Source: Pseudomonas sp. DNDY-54
GTDB lineage: Bacteria; Pseudomonadota; Gammaproteobacteria; Pseudomonadales; Pseudomonadaceae
Reading direction: 5' to 3'
Assembly (NCBI RefSeq): GCF_019880365.1
Contig: NZ_CP082271.1
Coordinates: 2,356,001-2,420,000 of the forward strand
Length of the DNA: 64,000 bases
The notes beneath the pieces were generated by a model that saw nothing but the letters and a program-made list of their open reading frames with translations, was not told the origin of the DNA and ran no database searches. Both the position numbers and the translations under genes were made by a program. Of this stretch, positions 17,752-26,325 are shown one piece after another (within the stretch, counting starts at the first letter, position 1; every line of letters starts with the position of its first letter).

Positions 17752-18549
17752 ATGACCACTGCAGCCAAAACCCGCAAAACCCTCGCCGCCGCCCTACTCG
17801 CCACGTCGGCTCTGGGCAGTGTCACCAGCTTCGCCGCTAACAAGCCTACTGTCATTCTCGTGCACGGAGCTTTTGCCGAATCGTCGAGCTGGAGCGGTGT
17901 GGCCTCTCGCTTGATGGACCAGGGCTATCCGGTCATCGCTGCCGCAAATCCACTGCGGGGCGTGGCACACGATGCGAAGTATGTCTCGACGCTCATCGAG
18001 CGGACCTCCGGCCCTATCGTCCTGGTTGGTCACTCCTACGGTGGCAGCGTCATAACCAACGCCGTAAACGGCAGCGATAAAGTGAAGGCGTTGGTCTACG
18101 TTGCCGCCTTCGCACCGGCAGCCGGTGAAAGCGCCGCGGCACTGGCGGGCAAGTTTCCGGGCGGGACATTGGGCCCAACGCTGGCCGAACCGCTGCAGCT
18201 GAGCGACGGCAATCAGGACCTCTACATCCAGCAAGACAAATTCGCCGAGCAGTTCGCCTCTGATGTCGCTCCAGCCGAAGCAGCACTCATGGCCGCCACC
18301 CAACGCCCGATCACCGCAGCAGCCTTGAACGAGGAAAGCCGGAACACCGCCTGGGACCATGTACCGTCCTGGTTCGTCTATGGCTCGGGTGACAAGAATA
18401 TTCCGGAAGCCGCGCTGAAGTTCATGGCTGACCGCGCCGGCTCGAAGAAAACCTTAACTATTCCCGGCGCCTCCCACGTCGTCATGACCTCCTACCCCGA
18501 CGAGGTCGCCGCCCTGATAACCGAAGCGGCTGAGGCCACGGCCAGATAA
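17752..18549 (+). CDS. Exported alpha/beta hydrolase
   Basis: 265 residues. An N-terminal signal peptide (residues ~1-28: charged start, hydrophobic ALLATSALGSVTSFA, cleavage after Ala) directs it to the periplasm. The mature part is an alpha/beta hydrolase with VHGAFAESSSW oxyanion loop, GHSYGGSV nucleophile elbow (Ser ~ residue 98) and a late SHVVMTSYPDEV catalytic His. It resembles the EstC/salicylate-esterase-like group. Divergent from an AraC regulator and followed by a strong terminator. Confidence 0.88.
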   Translation: MTTAAKTRKTLAAALLATSALGSVTSFAANKPTVILVHGAFAESSSWSGVASRLMDQGYPVIAAANPLRGVAHDAKYVSTLIERTSGPIVLVGHSYGGSVITNAVNGSDKVKALVYVAAFAPAAGESAAALAGKFPGGTLGPTLAEPLQLSDGNQDLYIQQDKFAEQFASDVAPAEAALMAATQRPITAAALNEESRNTAWDHVPSWFVYGSGDKNIPEAALKFMADRAGSKKTLTIPGASHVVMTSYPDEVAALITEAAEATAR

Positions 18550-18564
18550 CAATCAACCACCAAA

Positions 18565-18605
18565 CGCCGGCCGATGAGCAATGACTCATCGGCCGGCGCT
18601 TTGCG
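18565..18605. terminator. Strong terminator between convergent hydrolase and SDR genes
   Basis: Perfect 13-bp stem (GCCGGCCGATGAG / CTCATCGGCCGGC) with a 6-base loop and a TTTGCGTT tail on the + strand. It serves the hydrolase and may also stop the convergent SDR gene. Confidence 0.85.
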
Positions 18606-18641
18606 TTGTCGTTTGGCCTCTACCGAGCGTACAGCGATACC

Positions 18642-19406
18642 TTAACCCGCCGTGACCGTCATGCCGCCGTCGGCCATGACGACGGAGCCAACGATAAAGC
18701 TCGCACGACCAGAGGCAAGAAAGGCGACGATCTCGGCAATTTCCTCTGGCTGCGCGGCGCGGCCGATAGGTGCAGCCTGGCCGTGTTGGGCCAGAAAGCC
18801 GGGGCCATCATCGACGACATCATTGAGGATGTTGGTAACCACGTCACCGACACCAATGGCATTCACGCGGATGCCATGCTCAATGGCTTCGAGTGCCAGC
18901 GTGCGGGTCAACTGCGCCAGCGCACCTTTTGACGCGGCATAGGCAGCGATGGTCGGAAATGCAAAGTACGACGCGTATGAAGCGATGTTGACGATGGCGC
19001 CTGACTTGTTGGGCGTCATTGCTTTGATCGCTTCGCGGCAATGCAGAAACGCCGCCGTGACATTCACCGCCTGGATGCGCTCCCAGTCTTCGCGGGTCAT
19101 CTCGACCACGGGCTTGTTGATGATAATCCCAGCGTTATTGACGAGTATGTCCAGCCGGCCGAAGGCTTCTACAGCCATGCCGACCGCGCGCTCGGCGGCG
19201 CCATCGTCTGTAATGTCTGCGACCAGCGGCACCAATCCAGGCCGACCCAGCGTCTCGACGGATGGATCCAGATCTTCGGCAACCACCTTGGCGCCACTGG
19301 CGTGCAGCAACAGGGCAATGGCCTTGCCGATGCCACTGGCCGCGCCGGTCACCAATGCGACCTTGCCTTCGACTTCTTGCGGAATTTGATAAGTGAAATC
19401 AGTCAT
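18642..19406 (-). CDS. SDR family oxidoreductase
   Basis: 254 residues of a classical short-chain dehydrogenase: NAD(P) motif TGAASGIG (~residues 20-27), NNAG, catalytic Ser in NIASYAS, YAASK active site, and a C-terminal MADGGMTVTAG. The acidic residue after the second strand (EDLD) suggests NAD rather than NADP. A divergent AraC regulator starts 243 bp away at 19650. Substrate unknown. Confidence 0.88.
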   Translation of the reverse strand: MTDFTYQIPQEVEGKVALVTGAASGIGKAIALLLHASGAKVVAEDLDPSVETLGRPGLVPLVADITDDGAAERAVGMAVEAFGRLDILVNNAGIIINKPVVEMTREDWERIQAVNVTAAFLHCREAIKAMTPNKSGAIVNIASYASYFAFPTIAAYAASKGALAQLTRTLALEAIEHGIRVNAIGVGDVVTNILNDVVDDGPGFLAQHGQAAPIGRAAQPEEIAEIVAFLASGRASFIVGSVVMADGGMTVTAG

Positions 19407-19649
19407 GGTGCTCTCCTCCTCTGCGAGCTAGCGAGGTGTTCGCCGCTCGGCGCGCATCAGGCGCTGTCACTATCGACACCTTCACTTTCGCGCAGGATCA
19501 GGTGTGACGCCTTGGTGCTTTTGCCGAGGCTGTCGGAGTTTTGCGCCAACCTGAGCGCGGCGCTGCTCCGGCAGTCAGCCTGAACGCCGGACAATCGTGT
19601 TCTGCGGGTGCGCTACGCTAGCGACCGCAGCCCAAGCAAGACTTTCGCA

Positions 19650-20594
19650 ATGGAGTCCCCCTTGACCGTCCCCACCACTCAACGCCAGCCCACAATCGAC
19701 GTCCAGCGCATCACCGCTGACTCAATGTTGCGTTACCTTCCGAGCGAATCACGGGTCATGCCGGCGCGCCCGGAATGGCAGGACGTAGTGATACAGCTGT
19801 ACACCCATCATTCCGTCATCGAGCCGATACTCGTGCCCGCTGTTGTGGAACCGCTGCTGGTGTTGGTCCTGTCGGGCGCCGCGCGGGTCGAGGAACGCAC
19901 GCCTGGTGGAGAGTGGGAAGTCGCCAGCGTTCAGTCCGGCGACTTTTTTCTCACCCATACGGACACGCCTTACGAGATGCGTTGGCAGACGCAAGGCTGC
20001 GATACCTTCGAAGTGATGCACCTGTACCTCGGCTTGCCGTTGATCGATCAGGCCGTGCGCGAACTGTTTGGCGAACGCGCCGCCCCGGTGTCACTCCTCG
20101 ATGTGTCCGGCGCTCGGGATGAACGCGTGAGCTTCCTGCTCGATCAGCTACGCATCGAACTGATCGACAAGCATCAGCCCAGCCAGTTGTTCATACATGG
20201 TCTGGCGCAGGCGCTGGCGGTGCACCTGGTGCGTCGGTACCGCGACCCGCACAGCCGCGTCCGACGCAGTAACGCGCTGCAAGCCTATAAGTTGCGTCGG
20301 GTCGTCGGTGCGATGAATGATCAGCTGACAGATGATTTCAATCTGCACCACCTGGCCCAGATTGCAGGCCTTAGCACTTACCACTTCAGCCGGATGTTCA
20401 AGCGCGCCACTGGGCTTTCACCGTCTCAGTACTTCATTCGCCTGCGCATGCGCCGCGCTCGGGATCTATTGCTCGAGACGGATCGCAGCGTCATCGACAT
20501 TGGGCTGGACGTTGGGTACTCGAGCCCGAGCCATTTTTCCCAGGTGTTTCGTCGCGAAATGGGTATCACACCCAGTGCATATCGCCAGGCCTGA
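19650..20594 (+). CDS. AraC family regulator (cupin type)
   Basis: 314 residues with an N-terminal cupin sensor and a C-terminal AraC DNA-binding domain (HHLAQIAGLSTYHFSRMFKRATGLSPSQY and DVGYSSPSHFSQVFRREMGITPSAYRQ). The ATG at 19650 is preferred to an in-frame start at 19608, because the extra 14 residues are unlike the family. Divergent from the SDR gene at 18642-19406. Confidence 0.88.
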   Translation: MESPLTVPTTQRQPTIDVQRITADSMLRYLPSESRVMPARPEWQDVVIQLYTHHSVIEPILVPAVVEPLLVLVLSGAARVEERTPGGEWEVASVQSGDFFLTHTDTPYEMRWQTQGCDTFEVMHLYLGLPLIDQAVRELFGERAAPVSLLDVSGARDERVSFLLDQLRIELIDKHQPSQLFIHGLAQALAVHLVRRYRDPHSRVRRSNALQAYKLRRVVGAMNDQLTDDFNLHHLAQIAGLSTYHFSRMFKRATGLSPSQYFIRLRMRRARDLLLETDRSVIDIGLDVGYSSPSHFSQVFRREMGITPSAYRQA

Positions 20595-20660
20595 GCGCTG
20601 GTCAGCAGGCGTCGCGCGTTCACGCAAAACGCGAGCACTACCGGATCGGAAGTGACCACG

Positions 20661-21063
20661 ATGGCAAACTGGCCTAAAAACGCCTCCCACCCAATTTCTC
20701 TCGGTCTTTCCCCTGTTCTACCTGTTCAACACGATCCACGCTCATCAAGCCGAATACCTCAACTCGGCGCTCAGGCGCCATGGTGTGGATTCTGTCGTGC
20801 TGACCAACGGCCTGAGCCCCGAGGGTCAGCCTGTCTATTCCATAGTCTGTCCGCACGCTGCGGAGGCTGAACAGGCCAGGCACTTGTTGCTCACCGACAG
20901 AGCATTCATCAATGACCTGCATCCTGAATGCGCAGGCGAGGTCCGAATCCTGCGCCGCGAAAATACTGCCGTCCTGACGCGGCTGTTGTCGTCGAGACGC
21001 CTGTTGATTCTGTCCGGATGCGCGCTTGTGATTGCTTTATGCGGGTACGTGTTCGAGCTGTGA
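20661..21063 (+). pseudogene. Small membrane-anchored hypothetical protein, apparently frameshifted
   Basis: A coding frame that reads well from about 20700 to the TGA at 21061-21063 (FYLFNTIHAHQAEYL..., ending in a hydrophobic segment LLILSGCALVIALCGYVFE) has no ATG of its own; its first usable start is a GTG at 20785 inside conserved-looking sequence. An ATG at 20661 lies in the neighbouring frame. Removing one A from the A5 run at 20676-20680 joins the two into a ~133-residue protein with one C-terminal membrane helix. Function not recognised. It may be a real frameshift, a sequence error, or a gene starting at 20785. Confidence 0.4.
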
Positions 21064-21156
21064 TGCACTGCCACGTGCATCCCGCGTTATGACACCGGAT
21101 GCCGACCCCAAAGCAGCAGTAGGACGAGCCCACTGCAGCGCGGGCTCGCCAACCTT

Positions 21157-22074
21157 TCAAGGAACGTCTTCACGCGTCTGCTCAGTCAAGGCTCGGCGCA
21201 GCGCTTGAGCCACCGGCCCAAGGGGCTCATCCAAGCGGTGCGCCAGATAGGCTTCGTAATTCACCAAGCCGCCTCGGCCTAGGTCCGCTACGCCAAGACG
21301 AACCACACGGCCTGCGTGAAGATCGTCCTGCACCAGCCATGCGGGCAGACGTCCCCATCCGAGGCCTGCCCGAATGAGGGCAAACTTCGCCTCCTGCGTG
21401 TTGACTCGACAGGTATGCGGCGAGAGGACGCCAAACGTTCGGCCTTCGGACAGCCGACTGGGATCGGTCAGTACGATCTGCAGATGGTCAGCAAGCTCCG
21501 GCAGCCCGAGCGAGGCACTACCGGCCGACTTGGCAAGGGGATGGTCGGCCTGCACCACGGCGATTTGCTGAACCGCGCCAATCGCTTCGAGTGCAATTCT
21601 AGGGTTTCGGAAATCCTCACCCACAATCACAGCCAAGGTGCAGCGCTTTTCTTCAAGCGCCGCCAGAGGTCCTCCCAGCGGCTGGGACTCCAGGCGAAAC
21701 GTGGTCGAAGGAAACTCAGCCCTCACCTTCGCCAAGGCCTCCCCCACCTCGGCGATCGGGTAAAGCGTATCCACGACAAGCGCCAATTCCAGCTCAACGC
21801 CCCCGCCGAGTGCTCGGGCGCGTGCCCGCATGGCATCTGCTCTCAGCAGAAGATCACGGGCATTGGCCAGCAATGCCTGCCCCTCCGGCGTCAAGACCGG
21901 GCGGTACCCGGTACGGTCGAACAGCGCCAGGCCAAGCTCAGACTCCAGGTTAGCGATGGCGTGGCTAACCGCCGATTGAACCCGAAGCAACCGACTTGCA
22001 CCCGAACGGAAACTTCCGCTGTCCGCCACTGCGACGAAGGTCCTGATCTGATCAAGCGTCATTCCATCCAACAT
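21157..22074 (-). CDS. LysR family transcriptional regulator
   Basis: 305 residues: helix-turn-helix MTLDQIRTFVAVADSGSFRSGASRLLRVQSAVSHAIANLE, then effector-binding domain. The ATG at 22074 is preceded by AAGGAAC. Divergent from wrbA with 98 bp between the start codons, where a 15-bp palindrome could be its operator. Confidence 0.9.
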   Translation of the reverse strand: MLDGMTLDQIRTFVAVADSGSFRSGASRLLRVQSAVSHAIANLESELGLALFDRTGYRPVLTPEGQALLANARDLLLRADAMRARARALGGGVELELALVVDTLYPIAEVGEALAKVRAEFPSTTFRLESQPLGGPLAALEEKRCTLAVIVGEDFRNPRIALEAIGAVQQIAVVQADHPLAKSAGSASLGLPELADHLQIVLTDPSRLSEGRTFGVLSPHTCRVNTQEAKFALIRAGLGWGRLPAWLVQDDLHAGRVVRLGVADLGRGGLVNYEAYLAHRLDEPLGPVAQALRRALTEQTREDVP

Positions 22075-22088
22075 GATCTGTTCCTTCG

Positions 22089-22103
22089 ATCGAGTTCTTC
22101 GAT
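22089..22103. promoter_or_regulatory. Candidate LysR operator ATCGA-N5-TCGAT
   Basis: Perfect 5-bp arms around GTTCT, 15 bp upstream of the LysR start and ~70 bp upstream of wrbA. Short, so only suggestive. Confidence 0.3.
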
Positions 22104-22172
22104 TTTTTATCACTCCTGCTGAACATTTGGAATGGATAGGCTTGACCCGTCCCAAGCTTAGCGAGGTGAACC

Positions 22173-22799
22173 ATGACTAAAGTACTGGTGCTTTATTACT
22201 CCTCTTACGGCCACATCGAAACGCTGGCACAGGCAGTGGCCGACGGCGTACGTCGGGCAGGGGCCTTGGCCGTCGTGAAGCGCGTACCCGAACTCGTTCC
22301 GGAGTCGGTCGCAGAGAAGGCTGGCTACAAGCTGAATCAACCCGCACACATCGCGACCGTGGCGGAGTTGCCTGAATACGACGCTATCGTCATCGGCACG
22401 CCCACACGCTTCGGCAATATGGCCTCACAGGTAAAGAACTTCCTCGACCAGTGCGGCGGGTTGTGGTTCGAGGACAAACTCGTCGGCAAAGTCGGTAGTG
22501 TCTTTACGTCGACCGGAAGTCAACATGGTGGACAAGAGAGCACGATCCTGGCGACTCATACCGTGCTGCTTCATCTCGGGATGGTCATCGTAGGGCTGCC
22601 GTATAGCTTCAAAGGGCAACTACGGATGGATGCAATCACCGGTGGCTCCCCGTACGGCGCCTCGACCCTGGCGGACGACGGCAGCGGTGGCGATCGTCAG
22701 CCGAGCGACAATGAGCTGGAGGGTGCCCGCTTCCAGGGCTGGCACGTTGCGCACGTCGCCGCAGCGCTTGCCGCGTCGCCGGTGGGCGTGCCGCAGTGA
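22173..22799 (+). CDS. wrbA: NAD(P)H:quinone oxidoreductase, WrbA type
   Basis: 208 residues, the usual WrbA length. A flavodoxin-like fold with FMN phosphate loop VLYYSSYGHIETLA at the start, TPTRFGNM (residues ~74-81), the FTSTGSQHGGQESTIL loop and the SPYGASTLA stretch near the C-terminus. It reduces quinones by two electrons, protecting against redox cycling. Its stop overlaps the GTG start of an MFS exporter (GTGA), so the two genes are translationally coupled and likely act together against a quinone-like compound. Confidence 0.95.
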   Translation: MTKVLVLYYSSYGHIETLAQAVADGVRRAGALAVVKRVPELVPESVAEKAGYKLNQPAHIATVAELPEYDAIVIGTPTRFGNMASQVKNFLDQCGGLWFEDKLVGKVGSVFTSTGSQHGGQESTILATHTVLLHLGMVIVGLPYSFKGQLRMDAITGGSPYGASTLADDGSGGDRQPSDNELEGARFQGWHVAHVAAALAASPVGVPQ

Positions 22800-23977
22800 A
22801 CACCGCGGTTCACCAGGCGCGGCCCACTTCGCTGGTCTGGATGGTCCTGGGTTGTGGCGTCGTTGCGGCCCTGCATGTCGGTAAAGCGGCTATCGCGACC
22901 CCATTGCTCCAGGCAGATCTGGCCCTGAGCCTTGGCCAAGCCGGATGGCTTACTGGCATATTCGCCGTACTGGGGGTGGTAGGCGGTGCGCCGGCCGGTG
23001 CCTTGGTGGCCGCTGTCGGGGACCGGCGATCGCTGCTCGTGGGACTCTTGACCATGGCGATCGCCGGCGCGGTTGGTGCACTAACCGACGCCTATTCTGT
23101 CTTGCTGGCATCACGGCTGGTGGAGGGGCTCGGCTTTCTACTGACTATCGTGGCAGGACCCGCACTGCTGCAGCGGCTAACCACAGGCGCTCAACGAGAC
23201 ATGGCGTTCTCGCTATGGAGCTGCTTCATGCCGTGTGGGATGGCCATTGCGATGCTGGTTGGGCCTTTTTTCCAGACGTGGGCGTCGTTCTGGTGGGCAA
23301 GCTCGGCGCTTGCCGCGATGGCAGCCGTAACGACACTCTACTGTGTTCCCGAAGGCGGCTCGCACGCTGGCCTTGCGCTGAGAAGCATGATTGGCGGCAT
23401 TCGCCAGCTGCTCTCCTCGAAAGGCACCGTTCTCTTGGCATGTTGCTTCGCGCTTTACAGCCTGATGTTTTTTGCGCTTTTCAGTTTTCTCCCCGTCTTG
23501 TTGATGGAGCGCATGAACGTCACTTATCAGACCGCTGGTCTCTTGGCTGCCCTGGCCAGCGTCATTAACGTCAGCGGCAACCTCGCAGCGGGCCACTTGA
23601 TGGCGCACGGTGCGGGTCGCACCTTACTCATTGCGGTCGCAAGTTGCTTGATGGGGTTGTCGGGGATCGGCATCTTTCTCGGCTTGTTTCCAGCGATGCC
23701 TACATTCCTGCTATGCCTTCTGTTCTCGGCCATCGGTGGGCTTATCCCAGCCACGTTACTGGCATCCGCCCCGCTGCTAGCGCCTCACGCCTCGCTCGTA
23801 CCGATTGCTGTCGGTTTGATCATGCAGGGCAGTAATCTCGGCCAACTGGTTGGCCCGGTAGCCGTTGGTAGCGCCACCGCAGCGTATGGCTGGAGTGCCG
23901 CCGGCGCGGTGGTACTCATCTCCGCCACCGCGACCTGCTTCATCGCCGCGCGTCTACGTCCGTCCTTTCGGCAATAA
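22796..23977 (+). CDS. MFS transporter
   Basis: 393 residues with 12 predicted membrane spans and an early GVVGGAPAGALVAAVGDRRSLLVG loop, the motif A of major facilitator exporters. The GTG start at 22796 overlaps the wrbA stop by 4 bp. Likely exports a toxic compound or metabolite linked to the WrbA quinone reductase; substrate not identifiable. Confidence 0.88.
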   Translation: MNTAVHQARPTSLVWMVLGCGVVAALHVGKAAIATPLLQADLALSLGQAGWLTGIFAVLGVVGGAPAGALVAAVGDRRSLLVGLLTMAIAGAVGALTDAYSVLLASRLVEGLGFLLTIVAGPALLQRLTTGAQRDMAFSLWSCFMPCGMAIAMLVGPFFQTWASFWWASSALAAMAAVTTLYCVPEGGSHAGLALRSMIGGIRQLLSSKGTVLLACCFALYSLMFFALFSFLPVLLMERMNVTYQTAGLLAALASVINVSGNLAAGHLMAHGAGRTLLIAVASCLMGLSGIGIFLGLFPAMPTFLLCLLFSAIGGLIPATLLASAPLLAPHASLVPIAVGLIMQGSNLGQLVGPVAVGSATAAYGWSAAGAVVLISATATCFIAARLRPSFRQ

Positions 23978-24420
23978 GTCACTGGTCCCGGATGATGAGA
24001 CGATGATGTCGGAACAAAGAGCGATCGACGGCGGACGTTGTCGACGCGCCATCGGTAGCGGTGACGCGTGCGGTTTGTGATGCGGTTCACGCCGTTACGC
24101 GGCGGCTATGCCATCCACTGCCCTATCATAGGAAGCGATCGGTCTTCTCTCTCCAAACCGGCCGATCACTTCCCCGCGCTGCTTGGCGCGGTTTTTTTTG
24201 AAAATTTTCGCGGGAGAACACACCCGCCTACAGTCGACCCTCAGGAAAGACTGTGCAAAGGCAAGCACCGATCCCGGCGAGGCTGGTTTGAGCTGACGCG
24301 TAGCGATTCTTACCAGGCATTACCAGATGATCGCCTCGTCAGCGACGACACTCCATTGCGGTTCGCTGAGCTCGAGCTTTCTGCTATCGCTCCGGCTCCT
24401 ACCGCCCCCCTCTTCGAATG
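23978..24420. other. Intergenic after the MFS gene
   Basis: 443 bp between convergent genes. It holds an imperfect inverted repeat (GGAAGCGATCGG near 24131, CCGATCACTTCC near 24162) and a strong terminator at 24174. No gene is seen in the remainder. Confidence 0.5.
24174..24199 (+). terminator. Rho-independent terminator
   Basis: CCGCGC stem with GCGCGG, 6-base loop, followed by eight T residues. It lies ~200 bp after the MFS gene on the + strand. Confidence 0.8.
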
Positions 24421-25263
24421 TCATCGCGCATCCATCGGACCAGCAGTAGCGAAAATCGCATTGAGTTCAGCGCCGGTTGGCGAGTCTGGAAAGGCATCGA
24501 ACCTGCCATCAGCCAAGGCATGAGCTGCGCGATGGAAGCCATTCCACGCGGCCCTCGCCAGGGCCCCGCCAACGCTGACGCGCCTCACGCCCATCTCCGA
24601 AAGTTCTTCTACCGTTAGGTCACTGTTCCAGCCGATCAGTACATTGACCGGTTTTGGTGCGACGGATGAAACGACTGTCGCGATCTCGTCACGCGTTCGG
24701 ATCCCTGGCGCATACAGACAGTCGGCGCCTGCTTCGGCATAGGCTTGCAGACGCTTGACCGTATCTGGCAGATCCGGGCGACCAACAAAGAAGTTTTCGG
24801 CACGAGCGACCAAAAGTGTGTTGGAGCCATTCGCATCGATTGCGGCACGTGCTGCACGGATACGCTCAGCCGCTTCTTCGATACCCCGAACGGGCGCTTG
24901 CGCATTGCCCGTAGAGTCCTCGACAGACAACCCGGCAACCCCGGTTGCAACGGCAAGCTGCACGCTTTCAAAAACGTCGCCTGGTGTTTCCCCAAATCCG
25001 CTTTCAAAGTCCGCATTGATTGGCAAAAGTGTGGCCTGGACTATGCTCCGTATATGTTCCAGAACCGCATCGCGCTTCATAGCGCCGTCAGGCTTTGCGC
25101 AGGACCAAGCATGGCCAGAGCTCGTCGTTGCCAATGCCCGGAACCCCATGCTCGCAAGCAGCTGTGCACTGCCAGCATCCCAGGGATTGGGTAGCACGAA
25201 GCATCCGGAGTCATGCAGCTTTCTAAACATGTCGCGCTTTTGCGAAACAGTCGAACCGATCAT
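24421..25263 (-). CDS. Isocitrate lyase / PEP mutase family protein
   Basis: 280 residues with the TIM-barrel of the PEP mutase/isocitrate lyase superfamily: VLPNPWDAGSAQLLASMGFRALATTSSG (substrate loop), PINADFESGFG metal-binding Asp, SVEDSTG, and the VARAENFFVG strand. Members cleave or form C-C or C-P bonds next to a carboxylate (carboxyphosphonoenolpyruvate mutase, methylisocitrate lyase, oxaloacetate decarboxylase). The KKCGH motif of true isocitrate lyase is absent. Stands alone; reaction not assignable. Confidence 0.85.
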   Translation of the reverse strand: MIGSTVSQKRDMFRKLHDSGCFVLPNPWDAGSAQLLASMGFRALATTSSGHAWSCAKPDGAMKRDAVLEHIRSIVQATLLPINADFESGFGETPGDVFESVQLAVATGVAGLSVEDSTGNAQAPVRGIEEAAERIRAARAAIDANGSNTLLVARAENFFVGRPDLPDTVKRLQAYAEAGADCLYAPGIRTRDEIATVVSSVAPKPVNVLIGWNSDLTVEELSEMGVRRVSVGGALARAAWNGFHRAAHALADGRFDAFPDSPTGAELNAIFATAGPMDAR

Positions 25264-25666
25264 AGATCCACCTTTCTTGCCATGCAGTTTCGGTCAGGGA
25301 ACACGGGCTCATGATGGCATCCACGGGATGCGGGACGTCGTCAAAACTCCATCCCAGTGCCATACACAGTGATTAATCGAGATACCTGCTGAGCGCTGAA
25401 GGGCACCGGGAAAGGCATCTACTACCCTCCTTTCCTAGGGGCAGCACCTGCAGGATACGCCGGGCAAGGTTCTTTCCACTCCCATTGACGGTGCGCCTTA
25501 CGGCCTTACGAAACTGCCATCCGAGGCGAGAACCGTTTATTCGCCCAGCAAGGTTCCTGCTGTGGGGTGTCGAGTGAAGACGATGGGCTGACTGAAATTC
25601 AACCAGTCGACTCTAGCCCCCGCGCGCCGTGAGGCCAAGATGCCATCACGCCTGTTATCCAACTGC

Positions 25667-25689
25667 TTATCCACAGATTCTGTGGATAA
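25667..25689. promoter_or_regulatory. Inverted pair of consensus DnaA boxes
   Basis: TTATCCACA and TGTGGATAA separated by five bases, with a further near match (TTATCCAAC) just upstream at 25655. Both are exact matches to the classical 9-bp DnaA box. No replication gene is nearby, so it could be a DnaA-titration or regulatory site or chance. Confidence 0.4.
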
Positions 25690-25940
25690 CGACGATGTGT
25701 CAGCGGCCAAAATGCGGACCACGGCGGAACTGGCTGTGCTTGGTTGAGCCTCTCGCGCGAACGCACGAGGCGATGCCGAACGCCGATGAAGATCCAACGC
25801 GTGGCGGCCGGGAACACCCTCAGCGAAACAAGGCTACGGCTGCGTGATTCCCTTAACTGGGGCTAATGTTTCAAGTCGGCCAATGCTCGTATTCGGGCAG
25901 TCACGCATGTGTCGCTGAGCCGCCGTGAATCCTGGCGGGC

Positions 25941-26215
25941 TCGGGTGAAGGTCTGCATGAGTACGGCGTAGCCGACTGGATACAGGGCATTACTTCGGCA
26001 ATACCTGGTCATTTAGATCGCGTTGCGCATCAGATAAAACAACTGAAGTCATTTCAATCGAATGGCCGATACCGCTCGGTAGAACGCGGTTCACTATGAC
26101 GCGACATCGTTTGGGCAAGAACGAGATGCGCGCGAAAGTGCCGTTAGCATGGACACAGCGCTGGGGTTAGCGAGCCTGTCGAAGGCGGCTCCTATTGCTT
26201 ATTCAGCGCAAGCGA
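25941..26215. repeat. Diverged direct repeat, copy 1
   Basis: About 270 bp aligning, in the same orientation and roughly three-quarters identical by eye, with 38589-38878. Shared blocks include AAGGTCTGCATGAGTACGGC, TCGCGTTGCGCATCAGA, TCAATCGAATGGCCGATACC and CAGCGCTGGGGTTAGCGAGC. This copy ends ~110 bp before the curlin-repeat gene at 26326. No protein in it is convincingly conserved. Confidence 0.75.
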
Positions 26216-26325
26216 TAACCGTGCCTCGTCAGCAGCCCACGCCCCTGCTCTAAACGTCAAGAGCAGTACGGTCGTGATTCGTCAGGAGCGATCAAAAGCC
26301 GGAACTTCCTCGTAGGAGATCCACC

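Larger units (their letters stand above)
25264..26325. other. Large gene-poor region upstream of the curlin-like gene
   Basis: About 1.06 kb without a credible gene. It contains a pair of inverted DnaA-box sequences (25667-25689) and one copy of a diverged repeat (25941-26215) found again at 38589-38878. The promoter of the curlin-repeat gene must lie in the last 110 bp. Confidence 0.6.
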
